Assembly: GCF_036898095.1 (NCBI RefSeq)
Contig: NC_090759.1
Location: 17,835,353-17,899,352, forward strand
DNA: 64,000 nucleotides
Source of the DNA: Palaemon carinicauda
Lineage: Eukaryota > Arthropoda > Malacostraca > Decapoda > Palaemonidae
Reading direction: 5' to 3'
The translations under genes and the position numbers were made by a program. The notes beneath the pieces were generated by a model. The model saw nothing but the letters and a program-made list of their open reading frames with translations. It was not told the origin of the DNA and did not search any database. This document shows positions 32,355 to 43,565 of this stretch, piece after piece. Numbering within the stretch: the first letter of the stretch is position 1; each line of letters starts with the position of its first letter.

Positions 32355-34117
32355 TCAGTTGTGGAAAATGAAGATGTGGGACTCCTTAATACAGGAGAGT
32401 CCACACACTTTCATGTCCAGACAGGTACCTTGTCATGTATTGACCTATCAATTGTAAGCTCTAATTGCCTTCTCAATTTCGATTAGAGGACGTTAGATGA
32501 TTGGCATACTAGTGATCATGCACCAATCATTATAAACACCAGCAATGGTCCACCTTTACAGAGATCGCCACAATGGAATCTTGACAAGGCGGACTGGGAT
32601 AAATTATGTAAGCTAACCGAAAGTGAAGGGGATGTAGAACAGTTTAAAAATATTGATGATGCCATAGACTTATTGAATGGATCTCTCCATACAGCAGGAG
32701 TCAATTCAATTCCCAAAACAACAGGGTTATTCAAACGACGACCAGTCCCCTCGTGGTCTTTAGAACTAACTGCCCTTCACAGAGCCACAAGAAGATCTCT
32801 AACTAGATTGTGCAAACACAGCACTGAGGAGAATTTAGTTATATACAAGAAATGTAGAGCACAGTTCTGTCGTGCCATGAAAGAAGCTAGGCGCCAGTCG
32901 TGGGTGTCTTTTGTTTCCTCCATTAACAGTAGAACACCACCAGCTTCTGTGTGGAGGAAAGTAAAAAAGATAGCAGGAAAATTCACCCCTAACCCACCAC
33001 CAGTGATGAAGGTGAATGGTCATTATGTGACTGGAGCAACTGAAGTTAGCAATGCCCTGGCTGATCATTTCTCAAATGTATCATGGAAGTGTGTAGCAGC
33101 CCCGAGTCACCAGTATAGGAGCATTGAAGAAAAGAAAGTTTTAAATTTTGCAACAGGAAGGGAAGAGTCGTACAATTCTCCTTTTACTGAAAGAGAATTT
33201 GATTCTGCACTTTTTACTTTTAATGATACAGCCCCTGAACCCGATGGAATTCCATAAGCAATGATTAAACATGTACCTGTTAATACCATGCTATTTATTT
33301 TAAGCATTATTAATAGAATATGGCATGATCATAGTTATCTAAGTGTTTGGGAACTAGCCATTATTTTAGCCTTTTCAAAACTGGGTAAGGATAAGTTTTT
33401 GCAACAAACTATCGACCAATTGCATCGACACCTTGCTGATATTAGATCGTGCAGAAGATGGTCAATGCAAGACTGATATGGTACCTGGGAAAGAAAGGTA
33501 TTTTATCACCTATCCAATGTGGATTTACATTTAGAAAAATGCACTCAACAAATGTGTTGATATGACTTGAGTCCTCTATTCATGAAGCCTTTGCTTCCAA
33601 ACAGCACCATGTAAGTCTTTTTTTTACCTTGAAAAGACATATGATACTGCATGGTGATATGGTATACTTAAAACCATTCATAATTTGGGATTACGAGGAG
33701 AGCTACCGTGTTCATTCAATCATTAATTTTGCATAGATTTTTCTCAAGTTAGAGTGGGGAAGCTCTTATCAGAGAGGAAATGTCAGGAAGGAGGAGTTCT
33801 CCAGGTTAGTGTGCTAAGTGTAACCCTATGTGCACTAGCTATTGATGGGATATCCTCCATCATTCTCAATGCTATTGGAATATGATCTCCATATCATTTG
33901 CTGGAGCTAGAATGGCAATGGTCAAGAGAAAACTAAACTCTCAATTGACAAAATTATTCAGTGGGTATGGGTTTAAGTTTTTGACAAGCAAAACTACACT
34001 TGTCCAATTTTGTCGTATTGGGGATATATACATCAAAGGTCAATGGATTCCATGTATAAATGAAGCTAGATTTTTAGGTTTCATATTTGATTGTAGGCTT
34101 ACATGGGTTCCTCGCTC
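32355..34117 (+). pseudogene. I-type LINE ORF2: endonuclease end and RT
   Basis: Resumes with STHFHVQTGTLSCIDLSIVS near 32396 and TSDHAPIIINTSNGPPLQRS (32511-32570), then the linker region (FKRRPVPSWSLELTALHRAT, 32733-32792) and AREW-like EARRQSWVSFVSSINSRTPP. The RT starts with NFATGREESYNSPFTEREFD and DTAPEPDGIP, followed by a stop at 33255-33257. The rest (33261-34117) is in several frames, with MISISFAGARMAMVKRKLNS near 33882 (FADD box damaged) and FLGFIFDCRLTWVP near 34068. Compared with copy 1 it is equally decayed. Confidence 0.8.
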
Positions 34118-35560
34118 AAGGGGACCGTCCACCATGGTGTTTTGGCATACCAACTTTCAGAAATCGAAAATCGTTTTATTGCTTCTATGTACAGGTATGC
34201 AGAAACATATCGTACATGCTCTCCAAAAGTTTCAGCCAATTATTTATACAAATAATGAAGATATAGTGGTCTTTAAATGATGACGTCATCCTTACTGCAA
34301 AGTCTGCATGACTAAGTTTGACAGAATTGTCTTTGTGTGTTTATTTTTGCATATATATAGTGATTTTTTCACTTATGTTTCGAAATCTGGTACGTCTGGC
34401 AGAAATGGAAGGCATTGGTAGAGGGTAGGTGAACGAAAACTACGAGAACAGCAGTCAGAGTTTCCAAAGATGTATAGAAGTTATAATGCATGTGCTTGCT
34501 TACTTACAGTTCATATGTATATTGTGTTTTCACCACGTCCTCGGGAACTTCATAGCAATGCCAATGTTACCTAAGGTCATAGAAAGAACAAAAAGTAAGC
34601 AGAGAGCAAGAAAAAAGAACCAAGAGGAGAGGGAAACATGAATGAGTACAAAGCTAAAACATGCTAACTAAAACTCGGGCAACAATGAGAGGCCGCTGGC
34701 AATTCATGACACCCTAACGCCAAGTGTAATGTAAACTTCTTGTTTAAATACCTTGTTTAGGGTGTGTTTATGTAGGAATAAACAATAAAAGTACAAAGTA
34801 AGGTTATCAATCTTGATTTCTTTAAGAAAAGAAGTGAAGATTTGTTGCAAATCTTTGGGAGCGCATAGCTCAAAAACATACTTATTCACACTTGGGTACA
34901 TTTTTCTCATTGCTTGATTTTAGAGAGAAAGATATCATTGAAAATTGGAATAAAAATCCCATAATTTTGTGTACCAGAATTTTTATTTTCCTTTTTCTCT
35001 TTTTATTTCATGAATATTTTACGTCCAGACGAAGAAAATTAAGAAAAAAATTCATTAAAAAATAAGAAAAAAGGAAAATGGAAAATCTGTCACAAAGAAT
35101 TATTCGATTTATAAAGAAGTTTTGATGGTATGATTTTCAAAACAATTGGTGTCATATTAGTGGAGAAAAATGTACCTAAAATTTTGTTTTAAACCATGAT
35201 TTTTGCTAATACAGTAATCCCTTGCCATTTAATGTTCTAATGATAACATAGGCATTTATAGGGTTAATATACACTTATTGTTATTATATATACATGTACA
35301 TGTACACAAAAAAGTGTACGTATTAAAAAAATTGAGAGGAAACCTACTTCGCAGTTCTTCTCCTATCGCGGTCGGTTCTGGTCCCCAATAACAGCGATAT
35401 GTGAGGAATTACTGTATATCAAAAAGTTTTTGATCAAATGACTTGAAATTTTTATATAATGAAGGTATCATATACTGTATGTCTAAAACATAAAGTATAG
35501 AAATTGTGTATTTTGAATAATTAGAAAAAAAAAATTCATGACATGGCAGACGGTCCCCTT
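34118..35560. mobile_element. Non-autonomous DNA element with TTAA-like target sites
   Basis: Ends are inverted: AAGGGGACCGTCCACCATGG (34118-34137) and CCATG..CAGACGGTCCCCTT. Right of the element stands TTAA (35559-35562), left TCAA (34116-34119). Excision with one TTAA kept restores the LINE frame length seen in copy 1 (9907-9935). The interior is AT-rich and without a transposase. Such sites fit piggyBac or Kolobok-type elements; I cannot decide. A second end of this type is at 22185-22201. Confidence 0.65.
35212..35414. mobile_element. 203-bp Tigger-type MITE with TA duplication
   Basis: CAGTAATCCCTTGCCATTTA at the left and the complement of CAGTAATTCCTCACATATCG at the right, flanked by TA on both sides (35210-35211, 35415-35416). 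It is nested in the TTAA-type element, itself nested in the I-type LINE. The termini recall the CAGTAGGGTCCC ends at 6607 and 9253. Confidence 0.8.
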
Positions 35561-36990
35561 AAAGGTATTAAAAGCTAAATGTCTTGAGGCTCTGAATCTT
35601 TTAAAAGTATCTTCCCATACATCATGGGGGTGGCAGACTGCAAAACTATTTTAAAGCTATACAAGTCCTTAATTTTTTCAAAAATTAGTTATGGCTGGGA
35701 AATATACTCCTCAGCCACCCCAAGTCAACTAAAATTTTTAAATTCTATACACCATACTGGTATTAGATTGGCAAGAACTTAGAACTTCGCCCATTCCAAG
35801 CCGCCTTGTTGATACTGGAGAATTACCATTAGACCTTAACAAAAAGTCTTCTATTATTCGGTATTGGTTTAGGTTGCAAAAACTTTCTAATTCTTTATCC
35901 TGTTAAGACTGCAAGTCTTGTATGGCACTCAAAATACTTTTAAGTTACAACAAAATCCCCTCAACCGTATGATTTTCGGGTGAAACAATTGATAGATAGT
36001 CTTGATATAGTTAGAACTAAGGTGCTTCCATTTAAAGTATCATCAATGCCTCCGTCGAAATTACCTTGGGTATCTTTTTGTAAATATTTTATTGAAGTTA
36101 AAAAAAATATGACTGACAGAAGCCCGGTCTCTTTTTATGGAACATGTTGCAGAACCTAAGAAATTGACTTTAATATATATTGATGGCTCCAAATTTGATG
36201 CTGGCATTGGATTTGGAGTATATAATAATAGTTGTAATTGTAGAGGTGCACTTCCTTTAACAGCTTCCATATTTACTGCTGAACTATACGTCATACTAAC
36301 CGCTGTTGAAAAAATAGTGTTGGTAGAGGTGGGTAATTTTATCACTTAGTGATGCAAGGAGTGTCCTTCAAGCTTTAGAAGTTTTCTATTCCAGTAACCC
36401 TTTAGTTTTAAAGAATTTAGAATGGCTTTTTATTATTGGACCGAGAGGTATATCAGTTCAGTTTTGTTGGGTTCCAGCTCACATAGGTGTATCTGGAAAC
36501 GAGAAGGCAGATTTACTAGCAAAGAATGCTGCTGCTGAGTTGCGACTAAAAAGATATCCCATTCTTTGTGATTGTTTTTCTAACATTAAGAATTTGATTT
36601 CTAATAGTTGGCAACAGGATTGTGATGGTTCGGTTGAAAATAAGATGCCAGAGGTAACGAATGTTATATCCCCCTGGAAGTATAACATGATGCCTTGAAA
36701 GTGGGAGACTACTCTTTGTCGCCTCCACGTTGGTCACACTCGGTTGACACATGAATATCTGCTTACTGGCCAACACCAGCCATATTGCGACGACTGTTTG
36801 GTACCCTTGACAGTGAGGCATTTGTTAATAATGCCCCACTTATAATAGTGAAAGAAATATATATCTGTTTAAGGCTTGAGGTGAGGATGGCAGGTTCATC
36901 CTTGCCAAGATTCTTGGACATGATGTGTCCTTCCATGCTAGCAGTATTTTAGCTTTACTTCAGAAGCAAGTCTTCTGAAAGCTATTTAAC
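35561..36990 (+). pseudogene. I-type LINE ORF2 C-terminal part with RNase H
   Basis: Continues the ORF2 frame: KVSSHTSWG and AIFSKISYG-like text at 35590-35700, IHHTGIRLA near 35745. The RNase H (36137-36540) has LIYIDGSKFDAGIGFGVYNN (first Asp), IFTAELYVILTAVEKIVL (Glu), then LSDARSVLQALE-like text in another frame and PAHIGVSGNEKADLLAKNAA (His/Asp box, near 36475-36535). The C-terminal zinc-binding-like part follows to about 36990. Stops and shifts are frequent. Confidence 0.8.
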
Positions 36991-37149
36991 TTTTGAAATA
37001 TCTATGCTTTTATGGTTTTTATTGAATATTCTTTTATTCTTTATTTATAATAAATGATATCGACATCAATGACCTAAGATGTCAGGATGCCAGAAAACCT
37101 CAAATCAATCAATAAGTCAATCACCATTCCCAGATCCCCAGAGTAGGAC

Positions 37150-38700
37150 AACATTGACATTTATGCCTTTCCCTCATTTAAACTAACGAGAAGGGTGCTC
37201 AACAAGACAAGATCATCCACAGACCTAGCAATGACCCTCATAGCTCTGCTATGGCATCGTACAGAATTGTTCTCGGACCTTCTTCATCTGCTGACGGAAG
37301 TCCCGAGAGAACTCCCTCCACGACGCATCCTACTCGGACAACCTCACATGAGCACGTTCCACAAAGCCGTAGACTGCCTGGAGACTGTCCAGCATCTCCT
37401 CACTCTGAGAGGCTTTTTGCAACAAGTTGCAAAGAGGGTTGTGGTCGCCCTTTGGTAACGTCTGTTTGTGATCGCCAGACGGGTTTGATTCTCGCACAAA
37501 CTCGTTAGTTCTTTTAGTTGCGGCAACCTCACCATCCTTATGAGCTAAAGATGGGGTTAGAGTGAAGCCTATAGGTCTATCTGCTGAGTCCTCCTTGGTT
37601 CTAGCTTGGGCGGAGAGTGGGCTTGGGTGCTGAGATGTATATATGGTCAGTCTCTAGGGCATTGACCTACTTGATAGGCCAATGTCACTGTCCCTTGCTT
37701 CTGCCATAAATAAGCTGCCTTTAAATCTTTAAACCTCCAGAAGCCTTCAGCTGCTGTTTACTAGGAAAAGTAGACTATCTTCTGTGGTTGGAGTTGTGGA
37801 AGGGGTATCTTGTCCCTCGATGCCCCTTTCCAGCAATAGTGTAGTTCCTGAGGGGACCTTTAGGAGGAAAAACTCCTCTTGGTCTTGGCAGTGAAAGGCT
37901 ACTGCTTGGCCTCTTCGTTGGAATTGTCTCTCCTCATACAGAATTTCAAGCTTACCTGCCTTAGTCAGAAGTTAGACCACCTCCAAAGAATGTGGTTCGC
38001 GTCCTGTCCCTGAAGGGTGCACCTTAAAAATCATTCCACCAGACATCAGATCTTCACCTGGCCTTGAAATCGGATTTCCTGCTCGCTTTGGCTTCGGCCA
38101 AGAAAGTTGGCAAACTCCGTGGTCTTTCCTGTGACGTCTGTCATTGAAGGCAACGGGGAGAGGTGATGTTCGGCTTTTCCCTGGGTTTATCGCCAAGACT
38201 CAAAATCTGAGAGTAGCGGATCCTAGATTCGGTCCCTTTCAGACTGGGAGTCATTGTAATGTAACTGATGATGCAGATCAACTGCTACTTTACTCAGGAG
38301 AAGTTTGAGGTACTACCTCAAGAGAACCGCATGAGCTTGCCCCCAAGTGTCAGCACGGGGACGGTCAAGAGAAAGATCACCAAGAACACGATCTCTGTTT
38401 GGATTCGCAAAGTCATAGACCAAGCGTTGAACCCTGATCATTATCCACAAAAGAGAGGACCCAGAACTCATGGCGTTAGGGGCATAGGTACGTCCCTAGT
38501 GTTCAAGAAAAACTACTGTGACACTGGTCCGACAAGCGGGTTTGTGGAAGCATCAAGACGACCTTCAGCTCCCACTACCTGCAAGACATGACCCACCGGA
38601 ACATTAAAACATCCTCCATTGGCCCTGTGGATGCTTCACAACAAATGGTTGAAGCACTAAAGGCTCCTTGATGGACAAGTAGCAGATGGTGGAGGGCAGA
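37150..38700 (+). pseudogene. DIRS post-RNase-H domain and tyrosine recombinase remnant
   Basis: Open piece 37195-37458 reads MLNKTRSSTDLAMTLIALLW and AVDCLETVQHLLTLRGFLQQ (end of the post-RNase-H domain and recombinase linker). After the SINE, TIFCGWSCGRGILSLDAP-like text occurs in other frames (37775-37850), then SCSLWLRPRKLANSV-type text near 38080. The catalytic segment THGVRGIGTSLVFKKNY (H-x-x-R) lies in the frame 38268-38591. The tyrosine region (PTTCKT..) is shifted. The gene is dead. Confidence 0.75.
37445..37735 (+). mobile_element. tRNA-derived SINE
   Basis: A 290-bp block interrupts the recombinase. Near its 5' end GGGTTTGATTCTC (37481-37493) is a pol III B box, and TGGTAACGTCT (37452-37462) can serve as a diverged A box. 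The body (CCTATAGGTCTATCTGCTGA, GTCAGTCTCTAGGGCATTGA) is non-coding and the 3' end is TTTAAATCTTTAAACC. From memory, this body resembles an abundant penaeid shrimp repeat; I cannot verify that here. Confidence 0.7.
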
Positions 38701-39154
38701 GTTACCCATGATTAAGTATGGGAAGAATGCCTGGATCTTTCTTTCATCTTCCCCTTTTCAGGGGAACAGCACCTACAGTACTCTGGAAGTTGCCCTCCCC
38801 TGCAGAAAAAACCATTTCTCTTGTGTAACCTGATATAGATACATACTTGTTGCGTCCCCATACCCCCGGGCGAGGTGGGATTGGGTAACGTCAATGGTTG
38901 GATCAATGATTCTTATGTTTCTGAGAATTCTTAACTAGACTAGTCACACTGCTAGTATCACACAAAATTGCTCGGGCTGCTAAAGCATGCCATTGCACAT
39001 AGGTTTTAGCGGTGTCAGGGTTTTCCCCCCTTCTATGTCCATAGTGCAAAGGGGGAAAAACCCTGGGTCAAAAGCCTGCCAGTTGGTTAGGATTTGCACC
39101 CACCTAAGGACGAGTCTTTCCTAATGAAGAGCGAAAGGGTTTGTATTTAATGAC

Positions 39155-39225
39155 GGAAAAAAATACAAATTTAAAGTAATTTTCATTTTCCCAAGTATAC
39201 AAACCTTGAGCTCTTTATACAAATT
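39155..39225. repeat. ICR of DIRS copy 4
   Basis: ATACAAATTTAAAGTAATTT (39170-39189) is complementary to the right outer end (AAATTACTTTAAATTTGTCA, 39415-39434). It continues with CAAACCTTGAGCTCTTTATA, complementary to AATAAAGAGCTCAAGGTTTT (39379-39398). The other half pairs with a left ITR that is not present. Confidence 0.7.
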
Positions 39226-39437
39226 TGGCCTGCCATCCATCACCTATTCCCCCAATAAGTCCTGCATGCCAGCAAAAGTGACGATAGAATACAGATTTGC
39301 GTGTGAGCATAGTAGCCAGTACTACCTCCTCCCCTGCTTTTGGCTAGTTTTCCAGCTTTGCCGAAAGTATATTTCCTAATAAAGAGCTCAAGGTTTTTAT
39401 TGTTAGGAAAAATGCAAATTACTTTAAATTTGTCATG
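39226..39437. repeat. Right terminal repeat of DIRS copy 4
   Basis: Includes CCAGCTTTGCCGAAAGTATA at 39352-39371, which is shared with the ends at 2848 and, in reverse orientation, 43281. It ends with the terminal core shared by several DIRS copies of the window. Confidence 0.75.
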
Positions 39438-39439
39438 TT

Positions 39440-40330
39440 GGGATAGGAAATGGAGTGAGCGAGTGGTTTCCATTGAGAGTGGAGCTAAGACAGATATGTG
39501 TCATGTTGCTATGGTTGTTCAGTTTGTTTGTTAATGGAGCAGTAAGAAAGGTGAATGCTCAAGTGCTTGGGGGAGGATTGAAACCAATAGATGAGTGATC
39601 GTAAGCGGGAGGACTCTGGAGAAGTTGTGTTGGTTAATGAGAGTTTGGAAGTGTGCGCGAGATAAGGAAGTTGCGAGTTAATGTGGGCAAGAGTATGCTC
39701 ATGGAGATATGCGAGAAGGGAGGATGGTGCTGGATTGAATGTCATGTTGAATGAAAAGATTCTGGAGGAAGTAGATATCAATTCAAGTAATGGGTTCTGT
39801 TGCTGCTTCTGCTGCTGCAAATGGTGGAGTGGAAGCAGATGTACAGCTGTGTGTGACTGAAGGATGTAAAGTGTTAGAGATAGTGAAGGGAATGGCAAAT
39901 GATGAAGGGTTAGGGATGAATGCAAAGAGTTCTGTATGAGTGATTGTACCAACTATGATATATGGATCACAGTTGTGGGGAATTGAATGTGTTCAAGATG
40001 TCTGAGGAGTATGGTTGGTGTATCTCAATTGAATTAGGTTATGAATGAAGTGAGGGTTATAACAGGTTTGAGAAATAAATTAGCAGCTAGAATGGTTATG
40101 AATGTGTTGAGGTGGTTTGGCCATGTAGAGGATGGAAACTGGTTGTCTGCTGAAGAAGTTGATAAATGCCATTGTTAATTGGAGAGGTGTAAGAGGAAGG
40201 CCAAGGTTTACTTGGATGGATGCAGCACAGAAAGCCCTAGGCAACATCATGATAGATGCGAAAGGCAAAAGAGCGTGCTAGAAATAGGAATGAGTGGCAA
40301 GTGATTGTGATGCAGTTCCAATAGACCCTG
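39440..40330 (+). pseudogene. Decayed LINE RT C-terminal region
   Basis: Fragments of an RT C-terminus in all three frames: a segment near 39640-39770 with GRMVLD.MLNEKILEEVD-like text, TMIYGSQLWGIECVQD (39953-39999), NVLRWFGHVED-like text near 40100, and LLKKLINAIVNWRGVRGRPR (40145-40204) followed by FTWMDAAQKALG. The order VPT.IYGSE.W, VLRWFGHVERM, GRPR..W is characteristic for RTE-type LINEs. No catalytic part is left. Confidence 0.7.
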
Positions 40331-42440
40331 CTGTTATTTTGTCACCTTCGACTGACACCCTAACAATACCAACTAAACTAGACCGTTCCTTGTCAGCTAC
40401 CTCCAAAAAAGGGGAGGAAGTACCATGGTAGATAGATAGATTTTGCACAATCAAATTGTGAAAATTTTTACACATACCAAAGTCATTGCTCTAATACATT
40501 ATTGTTATGTCTGCATATTTAAATTATATCATGCGCGCCGTAGGTATTGCAACTGTGTCTACTAACCAAACATTCTTTGCCGAGGCAGAAAACAAATGAA
40601 TGTAATTGCAGAATTTGGAAATAATTGACAAGACAAATTAATGGTAATGGTCATTTTATAAAATTTTTATTTCTCATTACTTTAATCTTTATTCTACGAA
40701 ACACTTTTATTGGTTGAAATTAGTAAATTAACTGAAGTGGACATACATATATTGTAAGGGAAGTGAGTCCCATAGTTCATTAAGGGGACAATAAATAACA
40801 TGATTCTTGCTTGACTTTATTTTTTTTTTTTTTCCTTTTTTACTAGTGGTTACTTTGCAATTCATTAGCATTTCTCAAGAAGCAACATTTATGTTTAACA
40901 ATATATACGGAAAATCAGGCATCAGAAAATCATATATAGGAATGCAACATATGTTGATTTTTCTAAATTAAATCCTCAGTACTAACATGAAAACCTAGTT
41001 AAATTACCTTCGACTCAAATATCGAACCCCCACAACTTTTAATTGCCCCATAAATTGATAGTTTAATATCAGTTGAGTAACCAACTTCGCAAGTTCTTAA
41101 GGTTGACGAGACGCAAATAAAATTTTTTCATACTAAAAATACTTTATTTTCTCAAGTTCAAATTAATTATAATTTAGAACTATAAAGAAAATGGTTGTAA
41201 TTATAACTGTTATATGTCAATATTTAAGTAAGTACGCAAATAATTTTTATCTACAACTTTCTATTGCTAAAATAACAAAAAATAAAAATCGAAACAAACA
41301 ATTAGATGAAGGCACCTATTGGATGAGGTACAATTTTTCAAGGAGTCCTTGATTTTGCACATGTGCATACAGACTTTAATGAGATGCGTTTTTGTTGATG
41401 GGTTATCAATTTAAATTGAGGCTTCTGGTATTTGAAAAAAAGAAGATTATTAAAGTTTAATCTTCAAAACTCAAAATCTGATGCTATAGAAATTCATTAT
41501 AAAAATAACTTAATTTCCATGTCTCTGGAAGAAACTCCTTACAGTTTTAATTCAAATTGATCTTGACTACTACCTATTTAGTTTTAACTGATTCTATTCA
41601 GTCAATTCTAGTATAACATACTTGGGTATAGTTTTACAGTTAATAAACTCTCATATAGTAAACAAATTTTGTAAGACTGGCAGAGTCAAAACTCATTTTA
41701 GTAATTTCACTATACCCCAAACAGCAAATTATAAAAATGGGAACAATTCTAACCTTCCAAGACAGTCAAATAATACCTGGGTTTGTCTAAAGAAAATTAA
41801 CCGAGTAACTTTTTAATGGCCTGTTTAAGTACGACTTCTAAGTATTGTCCACCTTATTCCTAAACAAAAGTGCCGCTATTTCGTGCGGACTCTTAATCTT
41901 ATATGATACTATAAAGACTGCTCAAATTTCTGAACCAAATGATATTTAATATGGATATGCCTAACCAACTTGTCTTTAAACATGATTATATGCTATATTA
42001 GCATTCCAGTAACATAGTTAACTATTATGGCATAGAATTCCCAGTCCACATACACATGCAATTCAATAAGAAGAAAAAAAATACACATGTACAGTATGAC
42101 TATGCGAGGATGGGTAACCCTTGTTACTTGTACAAAATAATACACGATATGGCACCACTATAACAATGCTTCAAAAGGACTGGCTGCTTTGTGATGGTAA
42201 AGGAAGGTCTGAGTCCTTAAACCCTCAATAATAATTATGAAATTTGCTAAACGATTTTATATTTCAAATACAAAGATGAAAAATAAATCACATTTCTGTG
42301 GAATTATAAAACATGACATTATGGCTTGAAAATTACATGGTAAAGGAAGGGATTTTTTATGGCTATCTTGTGCATAATAAGATTGAAGAGATCCCAAGAT
42401 TTGAACATTGTATACAGTGACAACATATTGCATTTTTAAA
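40331..42440. other. AT-rich unique sequence, no gene recognised
   Basis: About 2.1 kb of AT-rich DNA without a supported frame or repeat. It lies downstream of the minus-strand aminopeptidase gene and may in part be its 3' UTR or intergenic. A T-rich run is at 40820-40840. Confidence 0.5.
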
Positions 42441-42626
42441 TAAGTTTATTTTACATGTCCTACTACATTAAATTAATGTATTTAGTCAGAACATCAGAAC
42501 TCCACTGAACAGCAAGCACAGAACTCCTTAAATAAACAGAGTACCATAAATAAATCCTGGTCATGTTTCAACTTTAATATTTGCCCCCTTTTTTAAAAAC
42601 TTTAAGCTACTATTAATGAGACATTA
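42441..42626 (-). other. Putative 3' UTR of the NPEPL1-like gene
   Basis: Non-coding sequence after the TAG at 42627-42629. TTTATT at 42445-42450 is AATAAA on the minus strand, a possible poly(A) signal; others lie further on, so the real end is uncertain. Confidence 0.35.
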
Positions 42627-42782
42627 CTAGGATAACCTCATCTTTTTCGATGCCTTGCAATCATTTTCACAATCTCCATTTTCTGCTGATACAGGAGCTA
42701 AATTGCGGAATACTCGACTTCGCGAGTAGTGTCCAAAAAGTGTTGGCAGAAGTGCAACACCATAACCTGTAGCTCGTTCTCC
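42627..42782 (-). CDS. NPEPL1: NPEPL1-like M17 aminopeptidase, terminal exon
   Basis: On the minus strand a splice acceptor TGTTTCAG precedes an open exon starting GERATGYGVALLPTLFGHYS and ending in KKMRLS and TAG (42627-42629), 51 codons. The sequence joins in phase to the exon at 63436-63546, giving PVHC-GERATGYGVALL. This corresponds to the conserved C-terminal PVHAGERATGFGVALL of probable aminopeptidase NPEPL1 in animals (peptidase family M17, two-metal leucyl aminopeptidases), which also ends in a short basic tail. The acidic/cysteine stretch before the tail (ENGDCENDCKAS) is variable. No damage is seen. It was too short and too exon-like for simple ORF detection. Confidence 0.85.
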   Translation of the reverse strand, partial: GERATGYGVALLPTLFGHYSRSRVFRNLAPVSAENGDCENDCKASKKMRLS

Positions 42783-43280
42783 CTGAAACATGAACATTGA
42801 TTAACATTTTGCCCAGTAAATGTTATGAAGAATGTAAAGAGTACTGTACTGTATATTTCCTATAATGGCCCTTGCTATTTTCTTCTTTTTTTTTTTTTTT
42901 TTTTTTACTACATAAGGAGCATGTTAACACCATAAGACCTCCATATGATGTAAAGGAAATATATTCTGTAAACTATGTTGGCCTAAAATTTTCTTAAATA
43001 AGTATTTACATTATAAGAATTAAATTGTCTTGAAAAAAATTTTTCTTTATGAAACAAACAAAAATTTCTCAAAGATATATAATTCTATGAGTAAAAAATA
43101 TAAATAATCCTAAATTAATACAAACCATTTTCCCTTATAGGAGTATGATTTCAGCAAAACTGCAATGGCTATTAAAATTTAACTATTTAGTTATAACCAC
43201 CAGCAGGCAGCAGGGAAGTAGTTAGCCAGTAAGACACTTGATGTTGACTTCAGCTACAAGCAGTACATACAGCCTCTCAA
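42783..43280 (-). other. Start of the 20.65-kb last intron
   Basis: AT-rich intronic sequence between the terminal exon and the DIRS nest, with a T-run at about 42887-42906 and no other feature. Confidence 0.6.
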
Positions 43281-43440
43281 AATGACAAATTCGTAGATAA
43301 TTTGTATATTTCCTAACTACAAACCTTAGCTATTTAATAGGGGTATTACTTTCGGCGTAGCTGAAATGACGAGCCATTAATTTTTAACGAGGGTTTACTA
43401 CCCACACCGCTAGTTAGCGGGGGTAGGGGAGGGTAGCTTG
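43281..43440. repeat. 3' ITR of DIRS-B
   Basis: Matches the reverse complement of 57872-58004; shared words include GGGGTATTACTTTCGGCGTA and GAGCCATTAATTTTTAACGA (left copy). The outer end begins ATGACAAATTCGTAGATAAT. Confidence 0.88.
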
Positions 43441-43528
43441 CTACTCGCCCCCTTTCACACAACTGTGCTTGAGCTCACTTTGCTTGGAGGTAGGACTTCA
43501 AGGGGGATAAGGTTGGCGGGCAAGTTTG

Positions 43529-43565
43529 GTTAAATAGCTAAGGTTTGTATACTGTAGTTAGGAAA
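43529..43565. repeat. DIRS-B ICR, left piece (split by DIRS-A)
   Basis: TTAAATAGCTAAGGTTTGTA then GTTAGGAAA ends at 43565. In the unsplit ICR copy at 53680-53775 the sequence continues AATACAAATTATCTACGAAT, which here is found only at 50073 behind DIRS-A. Confidence 0.85.

Larger units (their letters stand above)
22200..37117 (+). mobile_element. I-type LINE copy 2 with three nested insertions
   Basis: A nearly complete but decayed LINE. Its pieces are ORF1 (22200-22637 and 27912-29133), endonuclease (29160-29624), RT (32355-34117) and the C-terminal part with RNase H and 3' tail (35561-37117). The insertions at 22638-27911, 29625-32354 and 34118-35560 each join cleanly when removed. The tail CCAGAAAACCTCAAATCAAT then a TCAA-rich run (37094-37117) matches copy 1 at 11440-11457. 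Stops and shifts throughout make it inactive. Confidence 0.88.
37118..39437 (+). mobile_element. DIRS copy 4, 3' half with ICR and right terminus
   Basis: Begins abruptly at the LINE tail with the post-RNase-H domain (DIYAFPSF, 37155). It continues with the recombinase, interrupted by a SINE (37445-37735), then 3' non-coding sequence similar to 2100-2848, an ICR (39155-39225) and the right ITR (39226-39437). The outer end reads TTAGGAAAAATGCAAATTAC then TTTAAATTTGTCAT. Confidence 0.82.

Noticed and set aside
37452..37500. Possible tRNA gene
   Set aside because: Only A/B box-like words are present; no cloverleaf can be folded by eye, and the sequence continues as a SINE body.
41622..41816. 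64-codon open frame on the plus strand
   Set aside because: AT-rich, no similarity or motif, no codon bias; probably chance.
40331..42440. Host exons between the LINE tail and the aminopeptidase gene
   Set aside because: No open stretch with splice sites and protein-like composition could be supported.
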